A DNA stretch of 48,678 nucleotides from contig CAIONS010000005.1 of NCBI GenBank assembly GCA_903859715.1, positions 1 to 48,678 of the forward strand, read 5' to 3'. Source of the stretch: an uncultured Opitutia bacterium. Lineage in GTDB: Bacteria > Verrucomicrobiota > Verrucomicrobiia > Opitutales > Opitutaceae. The notes under the pieces were generated by a model, which made no database searches, was not told the origin of the DNA, and was given only the letters and a program-made list of their open reading frames with translations. The position numbers and the translations under genes were made by a program. Shown here piece after piece: positions 41,047-48,678 of this stretch. Every line of letters starts with the position of its first letter. Position 1 is the stretch's first letter.

Positions 41047-41382
41047 TCATTCGTAATCCCGGCGGATTTCGTCGATGATCGCTGCAGAATCGGGCTGCAT
41101 CGGTTGGGTGGCACGGAATTCCGCCAGCGATTTCCACGGCTTGGCCCGCACCACCGGGCGATAGCGGACAATCATCGCACGCGGCTCACCGTCACTCGTG
41201 ATGACAATCTGCTCACCCCGGGCGGCGCGTTGGAGCAGCGCTGACAATTGGTCCTTTGCTTCGCGGACACTGACCACGTCGCGGCGCAGTCCATAGGCTG
41301 CAGCCGCTTCCTTGATCATCGCCGGCGTCTCCGGCCCGGTAGCCTCAGGATAAGGGATGGATTTTGGCTTGATTGGCTTCAT
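41047..41382 (-). CDS. Phd/YefM-type antitoxin of the PIN toxin
   Basis: A 111-residue protein. The Phd/YefM DNA-binding fold spans about residues 37-75 ('VVSVREAKDQLSALLQRAA', 'QIVITSDGEPRAMIV'). The C-terminal 35 residues, which should wrap around the toxin, are acidic and Pro-rich. The first 35 residues are an extension not usual for the family; ATG codon 22 is a possible shorter start. It should repress its own promoter, as other antitoxins do. It is the first gene of the pair. Confidence 0.87.
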   Translation of the reverse strand: MKPIKPKSIPYPEATGPETPAMIKEAAAAYGLRRDVVSVREAKDQLSALLQRAARGEQIVITSDGEPRAMIVRYRPVVRAKPWKSLAEFRATQPMQPDSAAIIDEIRRDYE

Positions 41383-41428
41383 GTGGCCACGATTGGCCTC
41401 AAACGGGCTTTTTCAAGTGTTTTCCCGC

Positions 41429-42463
41429 CTACGCTCCCCGGCTCAGGGCCCAGAGTTGCTTGGCGTGCCGGATCGTCTTCGCGAGCACATCAGGCGTGAT
41501 GGCTTGCTTCGGATCATCGCCGATCCCCTTCGAGGGATCCACATGGGATTCGATGCAAAGCCCGTCCGCGCCATAGGCGACCGCCGCGAGGGCTGCAGCC
41601 GGCACGTACGCCGCCTTGCCGACCGAATGGGACGGATCGACGACCACCGGCGCCCAGGTCTTTTCCTTGAGCAGCGGCGTGATGCTTTCATCGGGATGGT
41701 TGCGGTAGCCATCGAGCGTCGGCGTCGTGCCGCGCGGACAAAGGATGACGTTCGGGTTGCCGAACGCCGCGATGTACTCCGCGGCGGAGATGAACTCATT
41801 CAGCGGACCCATGTGGATGCTCCGCTTGAGCAGCACGACCGTAGCGCGCTCGGCGATGGCGCGGCCAACCGACCGCAGCAAGGAGTAGTTGAGCGCGTTG
41901 CGCGCGCCGATCTGCAGCGAGTGCACGCCGGCATCGAGTGCCAGCTTGATATGGGCATCTTCCATCACCTCGGTGTCCACCGGCAGGCCCGTCCGGCGCG
42001 ACGCTTCCATCAGGATGTAGAGCGATTTCACATCGCCCTGAAACGTGTAGGGATTGGTGCGCGGCTTCCAGACGCCGCCGCGCAACACATGCGCCCCGGC
42101 TTCCTTCACGGCGGCGGCGGTTTCGTAGAAGTAGTTCGGATTCTTCGGATCGATCGTGCACGCTCCCGCAATGACAAACAGCTCCTCGCCCAGCGTCACG
42201 CCGCCGGCCTTGATCCGGTGCGTCGCGAGGTCCGACCGCTTGTCCATCAGCTTGAAGGGCGACTGGATCCGGTCGATGCGGTCGACGAAGGCGAGGCCTT
42301 CCAGCCGGTTGATCATCAGTTCCTCGCGCTCGTCGCCGACGATGGCATAGATCGTCCGCACGGCGCCGACGATGGGCTGAATCTTGCAGCCAAATTCGCA
42401 GACGATGGCGGTGATTTCGGCGAGCTGTTCGGACGTGAGACGGTTGGTCTTTGGGAGGATCAT
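41429..42463 (-). CDS. aroF: 3-deoxy-7-phosphoheptulonate synthase (DAHP synthase, type I-beta)
   Basis: A 344-residue DAHP synthase that joins phosphoenolpyruvate and erythrose-4-phosphate, the entry to the shikimate pathway. The N-terminal ferredoxin-like regulatory domain occupies about residues 1-70. The barrel then carries 'IAGACTIDP', 'LRGGVWKPRTNPYTFQG', 'LKRSIHMGPLNE', 'LCPRGTTPT' and 'PVVVDPSHSVGK'. ATG 42463 is chosen because an open frame continues upstream only through the leader region. The 209-base leader holds a short Phe/Tyr-rich frame and a terminator hairpin ending 21 bases before the ATG, so control by aromatic amino acid supply through attenuation is likely. Confidence 0.95.
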   Translation of the reverse strand: MILPKTNRLTSEQLAEITAIVCEFGCKIQPIVGAVRTIYAIVGDEREELMINRLEGLAFVDRIDRIQSPFKLMDKRSDLATHRIKAGGVTLGEELFVIAGACTIDPKNPNYFYETAAAVKEAGAHVLRGGVWKPRTNPYTFQGDVKSLYILMEASRRTGLPVDTEVMEDAHIKLALDAGVHSLQIGARNALNYSLLRSVGRAIAERATVVLLKRSIHMGPLNEFISAAEYIAAFGNPNVILCPRGTTPTLDGYRNHPDESITPLLKEKTWAPVVVDPSHSVGKAAYVPAAALAAVAYGADGLCIESHVDPSKGIGDDPKQAITPDVLAKTIRHAKQLWALSRGA

Positions 42464-42483
42464 GGCAGGGTTTGGTTTGGGGT

Positions 42484-42512
42484 AATAAAAAAGCCGCCCT
42501 GATGGGCGGCTT
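42484..42512 (-). terminator. Attenuator-type terminator in the DAHP synthase leader
   Basis: On the minus strand AAGCCGCCC (42504-42512) pairs with GGGCGGCTT (42491-42499) around a 4-base loop, and the stem runs straight into TTTTATT. A second segment GGCGGCT at 42549-42555 could pair with the first arm instead, as an antiterminator. Confidence 0.88.
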
Positions 42513-42534
42513 GTTTTGCGAAACTTATTTGGAT

Positions 42535-42621
42535 TCAGTTTTCGCGACAGCCGCCAGCGGGTTTCCGGGTAAAATAGCCCCGGAAAGCAAAGCTGCAGGA
42601 ATAAAAGCTGACGCTGTTCAC
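42535..42621 (-). CDS. Putative Phe/Tyr-rich leader peptide of DAHP synthase
   Basis: A 28-codon reading frame (GTG 42621 to TGA 42535) too short for standard ORF calling. Residues 5-17 read SFYSCSFAFRGYF: six of the first seventeen are Phe or Tyr. The stop codon lies 12-18 bases past the GGCGGCT antiterminator segment, so a ribosome finishing the peptide would mask it. A ribosome held at the Tyr16-Phe17 codons would leave it free. There is no clear Shine-Dalgarno, as for most genes here. The peptide itself probably has no function beyond sensing charged Phe/Tyr tRNA. It has not been compared with relatives, so chance remains possible. Confidence 0.55.
   Translation of the reverse strand: MNSVSFYSCSFAFRGYFTRKPAGGCREN
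42562..42586 (-). promoter_or_regulatory. Upstream hairpin in the DAHP synthase leader
   Basis: TTTCCGGG and CCCGGAAA form a perfect 8-bp stem with a 9-base loop (42570-42578) that contains the Tyr-Phe codons of the leader peptide. It would be opened by a translating ribosome and lies just upstream of the antiterminator segment. It may act as the first hairpin of an attenuator. Confidence 0.6.
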
Positions 42622-42672
42622 GAATGAAGACGTGGCCGTCGTGCGGTCGCTTGTCAATTCCCCCGTCCGGCT

Positions 42673-43437
42673 TCAAAGCCAGGCCCCGAACTCCTCGGGC
42701 AGCGGCGCTTCGGCGGCAAACGTGTGCCGCGTACCGCGAAACTCGTACTGAAAATTCGTCGCGAGCGAGTGCAGGAACAGCCGTTTGCTTCCGGCCAGTT
42801 TCGCGAACGTCCGGTTGCGGGTGAAATCGCCGTACGTCTGGTCGCCCACGATCGGCATCCCGCGCTTCGCGCATTGCACACGCAGCTGATGGCTGCGGCC
42901 CGTTAGCGGCTCAAGGCGCAGCAGGCTGACGCGCGGCTCCTTCTTGCCCACGCGCATGACGCCCATCCGGCATTCCGCGGGCACGCGGCCCACGCCGGCC
43001 TGGGCGCGAATCCGGGCGGATTTCTTGATCGCCGCGATGGTGTCACGCCAGACCTCCGTGGACTCGCGCGGCGCGCCAAACACCAGGGTCTGATAGATCT
43101 TCCGCACTTGCTTCCGCTTGAATTGCGCCCGGATTTCCTGCGCCAGGGTCTCATCGGCCGCCGCGAGAATCACGCCTGACGTCGCCGAATCGAGCCGGTT
43201 GAGCAGCCAGAGCCGCTGCGGCGCGGCGCCTTTCTCCGCGACCCATTCAAAGTACTCGCCTTCCAGTTTGTAGCGCGCGGTCAGGAGTGAGCGCGGCTCG
43301 TCTCCCCCGGCGTTCGGGTGCGACAGCACGCCCGCGGGCTTGTCGAACGCGGCCAGGCCGTTCGCATCGCGTGCGATCAGTTTCACCCCGCGGCCCAATG
43401 GCAGCGCCGTCCAGAAGCTTTCGGGCAGCGCGCTCAC
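42673..43437 (-). CDS. RluA-family pseudouridine synthase
   Basis: A 254-residue RluA-type synthase that isomerises uridine in rRNA or tRNA. The catalytic Asp is in 'LNRLDSATSGVIL'. 'PLTGRSHQLRVQCAKRGMPI' and 'GDQTYGD' are family signatures. No S4 domain precedes it, so it is the short RluA/TruC-like form; which base it modifies is unknown. GTG 43437 is chosen because it overlaps the stop of the upstream TonB-like gene (GTGA), and the protein similarity starts after it. The frame is open to 43542 but within that gene. Confidence 0.9.
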   Translation of the reverse strand: MSALPESFWTALPLGRGVKLIARDANGLAAFDKPAGVLSHPNAGGDEPRSLLTARYKLEGEYFEWVAEKGAAPQRLWLLNRLDSATSGVILAAADETLAQEIRAQFKRKQVRKIYQTLVFGAPRESTEVWRDTIAAIKKSARIRAQAGVGRVPAECRMGVMRVGKKEPRVSLLRLEPLTGRSHQLRVQCAKRGMPIVGDQTYGDFTRNRTFAKLAGSKRLFLHSLATNFQYEFRGTRHTFAAEAPLPEEFGAWL

Positions 43438-44549
43438 TGGTAGTAAAACTGGAAGGTCATTTCCTGCTCTTTTCCCAACATGGCCTTCATGTCCTCGGTC
43501 CAGGGGCCATACGGCGCCGGGACGGTGATGGCGCTTGTGCAAGCCTGGGCGCCTTGTTCGGTCGCCCGGTTGTCCACGTTGACGATACGCGCAATCTGCC
43601 CGTCCGAATTCATGACGAACGTCACAATCACGATGCTGCCCGAAGGCGGATAAACCCGGCTATCCGACAGGATCTTGTCCCACTGGGCCTGGACGATCTC
43701 CACCAGTTTCTGCAAATAGACGCCGTACTTGCTGAACTGCGCGCTCACCCCGATGATACCCATGTTGGAGGTGCCGAATTTGTTTTCCTCAAAAATCGCG
43801 GGGCGCACCTGCTGCTGCTTCACGATCTGCGGGCGGGGCCGCGGGCGATTCCGGTCGATCGTCGGCTGCATGGCGGCGGCGCCCTCGATCAGCGGCACGT
43901 TCTTGGCTCCGTCGATCTTCTCGGGGATGTTTTTAGCCGTGTCCGAGCGGTTCGCCACGTTGCTGCCGTACGCAGTCGGGTCTTCGCCGATTTTCTTCTC
44001 AAAGCCCGACAGCGGGTTCTGCTCCGGTCGAGTTGTCGTGATTTTAACTTCCTTCGGGGTGGTCTCGGGCAAGGGCGGGACCGGGGCCTGCTCGACGGGC
44101 TTGCTCAACTGGCCGGTGACAATCTGCGTGGAGTGAATGTCCTTCTGGCCTTCGAGCGCCGGATGATCGCTCTTCCCCTGCGGCGTGGGTTTTTCCTGCG
44201 CCACCTGCTGGTTCTGGGCCGCGAAATTATTGGTCTTGTCGGGAGGATTATCCGGAGCGTTGGGGTTCGTCTCGACAAACTTCATCGGCTGTTTCACCGG
44301 CGGCTTCGGCACGAACGCATCCGGGGCGAGATCGATGCTGAACTGGCGCGGTTTCGCCGCCGGGCGCTTGATCAGCGAACTGGGGTCGGTGCGCAGCAGG
44401 GACGGTGCGATAAAGTAGAGCAGCAGATGCACCAGGATCACGCCAATCAGCCCGATCAGGATGGAGCGCGAATCGGGGTCGTTCCACATCCGCGCGAAAA
44501 AACGGCGCGGGGTGAGCGACAAGGGCGGTGAAACGATGGTTTGGCTCAT
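43434..44549 (-). CDS. TonB/TolA-like periplasm-spanning protein
   Basis: A 371-residue protein with one membrane anchor (about 29-48, 'ILIGLIGVILVHLLLYFIA'). A long Pro/Gln/Lys-rich middle follows. The C-terminal TonB/TolA-type domain starts about residue 280 ('KLVEIVQAQWDKIL') and includes 'IVIVTFVMNSDGQIARIV'. No ExbB or ExbD gene is adjacent, unlike the set at 27.9-30.1 kb, so it may share that motor. It lies between maf and the pseudouridine synthase on the same strand and overlaps the latter by four bases. Confidence 0.8.
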   Translation of the reverse strand: MSQTIVSPPLSLTPRRFFARMWNDPDSRSILIGLIGVILVHLLLYFIAPSLLRTDPSSLIKRPAAKPRQFSIDLAPDAFVPKPPVKQPMKFVETNPNAPDNPPDKTNNFAAQNQQVAQEKPTPQGKSDHPALEGQKDIHSTQIVTGQLSKPVEQAPVPPLPETTPKEVKITTTRPEQNPLSGFEKKIGEDPTAYGSNVANRSDTAKNIPEKIDGAKNVPLIEGAAAMQPTIDRNRPRPRPQIVKQQQVRPAIFEENKFGTSNMGIIGVSAQFSKYGVYLQKLVEIVQAQWDKILSDSRVYPPSGSIVIVTFVMNSDGQIARIVNVDNRATEQGAQACTSAITVPAPYGPWTEDMKAMLGKEQEMTFQFYYQ

Positions 44550-44574
44550 GAATGACCCGGCTGGACCCGGAAAG

Positions 44575-45156
44575 TCAGCCCACCAGACCCCATGGCGTCA
44601 AAATTTGTTTCGTCGCTTCCATCGGCAGCCCCATAATATTCGTGAATGACCCTTCCCAGCCGGCGATGATCAGCTCCCGGCCCTCTTGGATTCCGTAGGA
44701 TCCCGCCTTGTCGAGCGGGTTTACCACCCGGAAATAAGCATCGATTACGGCGTCATCGAAGGCCTTGAACGTGACCTGGCTGGCCACGCCCTGATCGATC
44801 TTCACCCCGTCCCGCTGACGGCGCAACGCTACCCCGGTGAAGACGGTATGCGTCCGCCCGGCGAGTTGCCGGAGCATCGCCCGGGCCTGCGCGAGGTCGC
44901 AGGGCTTGTTCAGCACGGTCCGGTCGATGAAAACGGTCGTATCTGCGCCGAGGACGAGCGCATCCGGATGCCGCGCCGCGACCCAGTCCGCCTTGAGCGC
45001 GGCATTGTAAGCCACCATGGCCCGCGGTTCTGCCGCCGGATCCTCGTGTTCGGTCACGTCCGCCACCACCACGTCAAAGACCACGCCCAGCCCCGCGAGC
45101 AGTTCGCGGCGGCGGGGCGAGGCCGAGGCCAGGATGAGGTGGACGGGAGCAGGCAT
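44575..45156 (-). CDS. maf: Maf-family nucleoside triphosphate pyrophosphatase
   Basis: A 193-residue Maf protein that hydrolyses non-canonical or dTTP/UTP-type nucleotides to monophosphates. It begins 'LILASASPRRRELLAGLG', the family's P-loop-like signature. The catalytic Asp and Lys region is 'LVLGADTTVFIDRTVLNKP', and the C-terminal 'DKAGSYGIQEG' is conserved. ATG 45156 gives the standard N-terminus; the in-frame ATG at 45171 adds five residues. It lies upstream of the TonB-like gene, 25 bases away, and diverges from nadE. Confidence 0.95.
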   Translation of the reverse strand: MPAPVHLILASASPRRRELLAGLGVVFDVVVADVTEHEDPAAEPRAMVAYNAALKADWVAARHPDALVLGADTTVFIDRTVLNKPCDLAQARAMLRQLAGRTHTVFTGVALRRQRDGVKIDQGVASQVTFKAFDDAVIDAYFRVVNPLDKAGSYGIQEGRELIIAGWEGSFTNIMGLPMEATKQILTPWGLVG

Positions 45157-45186
45157 GGAACCGCGGAGCAAAGCCGTCGGTGGCGG

Positions 45187-45295
45187 CAGTTGAAAGGTGA
45201 AAGTCGAGGGTTGAAAGCCGTGCAGCCAGTCGGTCTGCAGCGCTCAATCCATTTCCGTCCCAATCTTTCAACTTCCATCTCTCCTCTTTCAACTG
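45187..45295. repeat. Purine/pyrimidine-rich inverted repeat between maf and nadE
   Basis: The 31-base arms 45187-45217 (CAGTTGAAAG ... GTTGAAAG) and 45265-45295 (CTTTCAAC ... CTTTCAACTG) match exactly over their outer 10 and inner 8 bases. The loop is 47 bases. It fills most of the 209-base divergent gap and resembles the element before holB. Confidence 0.7.
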
Positions 45296-45365
45296 CTGGA
45301 CGCCAGCCAGCTTGCGAGTTGTCAGCGCCGGAAAACGCGTCCACGTTGCGCCCTCCCATTTCTCC

Positions 45366-47015
45366 ATGCGTCTCGGCCTAGCCCAGCTCAATCCGATCGT
45401 CGGCGACCTCGCCGGCAACCGCCGTCGCATTCTCGACGCCTACACCGCCCTCGTGGCCCAGGGCGCCGAGCTCGTGGTCTTCCCCGAGCTGGCCGTGTGC
45501 GGCTACCCGCCGCGCGACCTGCTGTTCAAGCGCCGTTTCGTGCCGGATGTCGCCGAATCCCTCGCCCAGATCGCCGCCGCCGTCGGCGAGGTTCCCGCCC
45601 TCATTGGGACCGTCGAGCTCAATACCAGCGGTCACGGCCGTCCGTTTCATAATTCCGCCGCTTTCTGCCACCGTGGAGGCGTCACCGCCATGGCCCGGAA
45701 ATGCCTCCTGCCGACCTACGATGTCTTTGACGAGGACCGCTATTTCGAACCCGCCACGTCTCCGACCGTCGTTGAGCACAACGGACAGCGCATCGGCATC
45801 ACCATTTGCGAGGATATCTGGACGCACCCCATGCTGAGCACCCGCCGGCTCTACAGCGGCCGCATGCCGCTCGAGCAGCTCGCGACACAGAAATGCGACC
45901 TCATGCTCAACCTCTCGGCCAGCCCGTGGCACCACGACAAGGAGAACGTCCGCCAGAAACTCGTCGCCGATTCCGCCCGTGCCCTCGGCTGTCCGGTCGC
46001 CTACGTCAATGCCATCGGCGGCAACGATGAACTCATTTTCGATGGCCGCAGCGTGGTCTGCGACGCCGCCGGTAACCTCCTCGCCGGTCTCGCTGCGTTT
46101 GCCGAGGAAACCCGGGTGGTTGATTTGTCCGCCAAGTCCGCGAAACCCGCGCTGCATCCGGCCTTCGCCATGGACGAGATGAAGGACACCTTTGAGGCCC
46201 TCGTGCTCGGTCTGCGCGACTACGCCCACAAGAGCGGTTTCAAACGCGCTCTCATCGCTCTTTCCGGCGGCATCGATTCCGCCCTCGTCGCCGTCATCGC
46301 CGCGGAGGCCTTGGGCAAAGAGAACATTATCGGTGTTTCGCTGCCTTCCTCCATTTCATCCGGACACTCGCGCGACGACGCCCGCATCCTCGCCCGCAAT
46401 CTCGGCATCCGGTTCGAAACCATCGCCATCGCCGATGCCGTCGCGGCCACGGAGACCTCGTTGCAGCCGCTCTTTGCCGGCCGGCCGCGCGACGTCGCCG
46501 AGGAAAACATCCAGGCCCGCGTCCGCGGCGTCCTCATGATGGCCCTCTCCAATAAATTCGGCTCCCTGCTTCTCACCACCGGCAACAAGAGCGAAATGGC
46601 GGTGGGTTACTGCACTCTCTACGGCGATATGTGCGGCGGCCTCGCGGTTATCTCGGATGTCTTCAAGATGCAGGTCTACGCGCTCTCCAACTGGATCAAC
46701 CGCGAGCGCGAGATCATCCCGAAAAATACGATCGCCAAGGCGCCCAGCGCCGAGCTGCGCCCCGACCAGACCGACCAGGACAGCCTCCCGCCCTACGACA
46801 TGCTCGACGCGATCCTTCACGGCTACGTCGAGGAAGGCCTCTCCCGCCGCGACTTGATCGCCCAGGGCTTCAGCGAAGCCGTCGTCAATGACGTCGTGCG
46901 CAAGGTCGATCTCAACGAGTACAAGCGGAAGCAGGCTGCGCCCGGCCTCAAGATCACACCGCTCGCCTTCGGCGTTGGCCGGCGGATTCCCATCGTGCAG
47001 AAATACGTGAGCTGA
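45366..47015 (+). CDS. nadE: Glutamine-dependent NAD+ synthetase
   Basis: A 549-residue two-domain NadE. The N-terminal nitrilase-type glutaminase has Glu, Lys and Cys148 ('GITICEDIW'). The C-terminal synthetase has the pyrophosphatase loop '[11 protein letters not shown]' near residue 299 and '[19 protein letters not shown]'. It amidates deamido-NAD with ammonia taken from glutamine, the last step of NAD synthesis. ATG 45366 is chosen because the family starts '[14 protein letters not shown]'; the earlier in-frame ATG at 45312 is in the intergenic region. It is followed by a VOC protein gene six bases later. Confidence 0.97.
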   Translation: MRLGLAQLNPIVGDLAGNRRRILDAYTALVAQGAELVVFPELAVCGYPPRDLLFKRRFVPDVAESLAQIAAAVGEVPALIGTVELNTSGHGRPFHNSAAFCHRGGVTAMARKCLLPTYDVFDEDRYFEPATSPTVVEHNGQRIGITICEDIWTHPMLSTRRLYSGRMPLEQLATQKCDLMLNLSASPWHHDKENVRQKLVADSARALGCPVAYVNAIGGNDELIFDGRSVVCDAAGNLLAGLAAFAEETRVVDLSAKSAKPALHPAFAMDEMKDTFEALVLGLRDYAHKSGFKRALIALSGGIDSALVAVIAAEALGKENIIGVSLPSSISSGHSRDDARILARNLGIRFETIAIADAVAATETSLQPLFAGRPRDVAEENIQARVRGVLMMALSNKFGSLLLTTGNKSEMAVGYCTLYGDMCGGLAVISDVFKMQVYALSNWINREREIIPKNTIAKAPSAELRPDQTDQDSLPPYDMLDAILHGYVEEGLSRRDLIAQGFSEAVVNDVVRKVDLNEYKRKQAAPGLKITPLAFGVGRRIPIVQKYVS

Positions 47016-47020
47016 ATCCC

Positions 47021-47374
47021 ATGCTGGCCCCGATCACCCGGATTGTCCTCTACGTCAAAAACGTCGAGAAGCTCGCGGAATTTTATCAGCGCGTTTTCGA
47101 GCTCAAGCCCGTCGCTCCACCCGAGAAGGGCTGGATCGAACTGGGTGCCGGCGGCTGCAATATCGCACTGCACCAGGCCAGCAAAACCGCTGATTTTCGC
47201 CGCGCGGCGGCAAAAATTGTCTTTGGCGTGAAGGATGTCGCCAAGACCAAGGCGCTGTTGAAACGCCGCGGGCTGAAACTCGGGCCGATTCACGACGGGC
47301 CCAATTCGCGGTTTTGCAACGGCAAGGATCCGGAAGGAAACCTGATCTCCATCGGCAACCGCGGCTTGGCCTGA
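47021..47374 (+). CDS. VOC superfamily (glyoxalase/dioxygenase fold) protein
   Basis: A 117-residue single-domain protein of the vicinal oxygen chelate fold: '[20 protein letters not shown]' begins the first beta-alpha-beta unit and '[13 protein letters not shown]' ends the second. One metal ligand position of glyoxalases appears changed, as 'LYVKN' replaces the usual 'HxxxxV'-type start. Whether it binds metal is unclear. The substrate is unknown. It follows nadE by five bases and is followed 16 bases later by hemL. Confidence 0.85.
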   Translation: MLAPITRIVLYVKNVEKLAEFYQRVFELKPVAPPEKGWIELGAGGCNIALHQASKTADFRRAAAKIVFGVKDVAKTKALLKRRGLKLGPIHDGPNSRFCNGKDPEGNLISIGNRGLA

Positions 47375-47390
47375 TTTCAACGATTCTCCT

Positions 47391-48674
47391 GTGCCGGCCC
47401 AAACTTCAGACGCCCTTTTCGCTCGCGCCCTCCGGCTGATGCCCGGCGGCGTCAACTCCCCGGTGCGCGCTTTCCGCTCTGTCGGCGGCGCGCCCTTCTT
47501 CGTGAAAGCCGCTCGGGGCGCCACGCTCATTACCGCCGATGATCGAGAGCTAATTGATTTCGTCTGCACATGGGGCCCGGCGATCCACGGACATAATCAC
47601 CCGCGCATCAAGGCCGCCATCGCCGCGGCGCTCGAGAACGGCACGTCCTTCGGCACGCCGAATCCGTACGAGGTCGAGATGGCCGAGCTGATCGTGAAGT
47701 TCTTTCCGTCGATCCAGAAGGTTCGGATGTGCAACAGCGGCACCGAGGCGACGATGTCCGCCATCCGGCTTGCGCGTGGTTTTACGAAGCGCGACAAAAT
47801 CATCAAGTTCTCCGGCTGCTACCACGGCCACTCTGACTCGCTCCTCATCAAGGCCGGCTCCGGCGCGCTTACGCACGGCAATCCCGACAGCGCCGGCGTC
47901 CCCGCGTCGTTTGCCCGCGAGACCGTGGTTCTCCCTTACAACAATCCCGCCGCCCTCGCTGCGGCCTTCGCCGCCAATCCCGGCCAGATCGCCTGCGTCA
48001 TCATCGAGCCCTACTGCGGCAACGTCGGCTTCATTATACCCGATGCCGGCTACCTCGCCTATCTGCGCGAGATCACGGCCAAGCATGGCGCGCTCCTCAT
48101 CTTCGACGAAGTCATGACCGGCTTCCGCATCGCGAAGGGCGGCGTGCAGGAACGGGAGAAAATCATTCCCGATCTCACCTGCCTCGGCAAAATCATCGGC
48201 GGCGGGCTCCCGGTCGGCGCCTTTGGCGGACGCGCCGACATCATGGACTGTCTCGCGCCGCTTGGTCCCGTCTATCAGGCCGGCACTTTGAGCGGCAATC
48301 CGCTCGCCATGGCCGCCGGTATCGCTGCGCTGACTCTCCTGGAGGAACTCAATCCTTACGCCCGTCTCGACGCCCTTGGCCGCCAGCTCCGCGATGCTGT
48401 GCTCGCCGCCGCAAAAGCCAAGGGCCTCCCGGTGCAGGTCCCGCAATGCGGCTCCATGTTCAGCATCTTCTTCACCGCCACGCCTGTCCGTGACTACGCC
48501 ACCGCGCTGACCGGCGATGCCAAGCTCTTCGCTAAATTCTTCCACGCCTGCCTGGAGCGCGGCGTGTATCTCGCCCCCAGTGCCTACGAGGCCGGCTTTA
48601 TCAGCACCGCTCACGAGGGCGCCGCGATCGACCGGGCCTGCGAGGTCTTCGCGACCGCGATCCGGGATTTATAG
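47391..48674 (+). CDS. hemL: Glutamate-1-semialdehyde 2,1-aminomutase
   Basis: A 427-residue PLP enzyme that converts glutamate-1-semialdehyde to 5-aminolevulinate, for haem and other tetrapyrroles by the C5 route. The PLP Lys267 is in '[16 protein letters not shown]' (E. coli Lys265). '[15 protein letters not shown]' and 'FDEVMTGFR' are typical. The start is GTG 47391, giving '[20 protein letters not shown]' (20 residues). The gene is complete, with TAG four bases before the window end. hemA is not in the window. Confidence 0.97.
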   Translation: MPAQTSDALFARALRLMPGGVNSPVRAFRSVGGAPFFVKAARGATLITADDRELIDFVCTWGPAIHGHNHPRIKAAIAAALENGTSFGTPNPYEVEMAELIVKFFPSIQKVRMCNSGTEATMSAIRLARGFTKRDKIIKFSGCYHGHSDSLLIKAGSGALTHGNPDSAGVPASFARETVVLPYNNPAALAAAFAANPGQIACVIIEPYCGNVGFIIPDAGYLAYLREITAKHGALLIFDEVMTGFRIAKGGVQEREKIIPDLTCLGKIIGGGLPVGAFGGRADIMDCLAPLGPVYQAGTLSGNPLAMAAGIAALTLLEELNPYARLDALGRQLRDAVLAAAKAKGLPVQVPQCGSMFSIFFTATPVRDYATALTGDAKLFAKFFHACLERGVYLAPSAYEAGFISTAHEGAAIDRACEVFATAIRDL

Positions 48675-48678
48675 GTAG

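Noticed and set aside
42464-42874. Upstream extension of DAHP synthase through the leader
   Set aside because: The frame is open as far as 42874, but it runs across the terminator hairpin and into the pseudouridine synthase gene. DAHP synthase similarity begins at ATG 42463.

Overview
The window is a GC-rich, densely packed bacterial chromosome segment. There is no insertion sequence, phage or CRISPR array, and no gap of 300 bases or more without a gene. Several traits point to a member of the Verrucomicrobiota, most likely Opitutaceae: protein flavour, ExbB/ExbD/TolA-type genes, a GH2 beta-galactosidase, a type II fatty-acid-like cluster with CrtI-type enzymes, and almost no Shine-Dalgarno sites. 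This placement is inference; no 16S or database match was available.

Layout. 1-3.8 kb: a tRNA-Lys cut by the window edge, an ECF sigma factor with a membrane partner (probable anti-sigma), and a converging dapA-dapB-ruvA unit. 3.85-9.8 kb: a disrupted pilT-like ATPase gene, a secreted unknown, then fabD-lepA-lepB, followed by malQ. 11.4-20.5 kb: a leftward block of lipid-type genes containing an FabF-like ketosynthase, an acyl carrier protein, two CrtI/phytoene-desaturase-like flavoenzymes, a FabZ-like dehydratase, a FabI-like enoyl reductase, an OleA-like condensing enzyme and an OleB-like hydrolase. A DUF3300 protein is embedded in the block. 20.5-27.8 kb: galE, a REPIN-like palindrome, an NtrC-type regulator, an M50 protease, a transglutaminase-like protein and a membrane spermidine-synthase-like protein. 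27.8-30.1 kb: tRNA-Ala with its terminator, then an exbB-exbD-tonB/tolA unit. 30.2-40.6 kb: a PfkB-family kinase, tmk, holB, a secreted coiled-coil protein, lacZ with an esterase, and mutS. 40.6-48.7 kb: a PIN/Phd toxin-antitoxin pair, a DAHP synthase preceded by an apparent attenuation leader, a pseudouridine synthase, a second TonB/TolA-like protein, maf, nadE, a VOC protein and hemL.

How the genes work together. Most of the window is housekeeping: lysine and peptidoglycan precursors, fatty acid initiation, translation, protein export, DNA replication and repair, NAD and tetrapyrrole synthesis, and entry to aromatic amino acids. The most distinctive accessory system is the 11.4-20.5 kb block. 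Overlapping stop/start codons tie the CrtI-like, FabZ-like, FabI-like, OleA-like and OleB-like genes into one unit. This looks like a dedicated carrier-protein pathway for an unusual (poly)unsaturated or condensed lipid, with OleA/OleB present but OleC/OleD absent from the window. The most notable regulatory signal is upstream of the DAHP synthase gene: a short Phe/Tyr-rich reading frame, a terminator hairpin with a T run, and a competing antiterminator segment. The clearest lesion is in pilT, where about 60 codons are missing and the frame changes.
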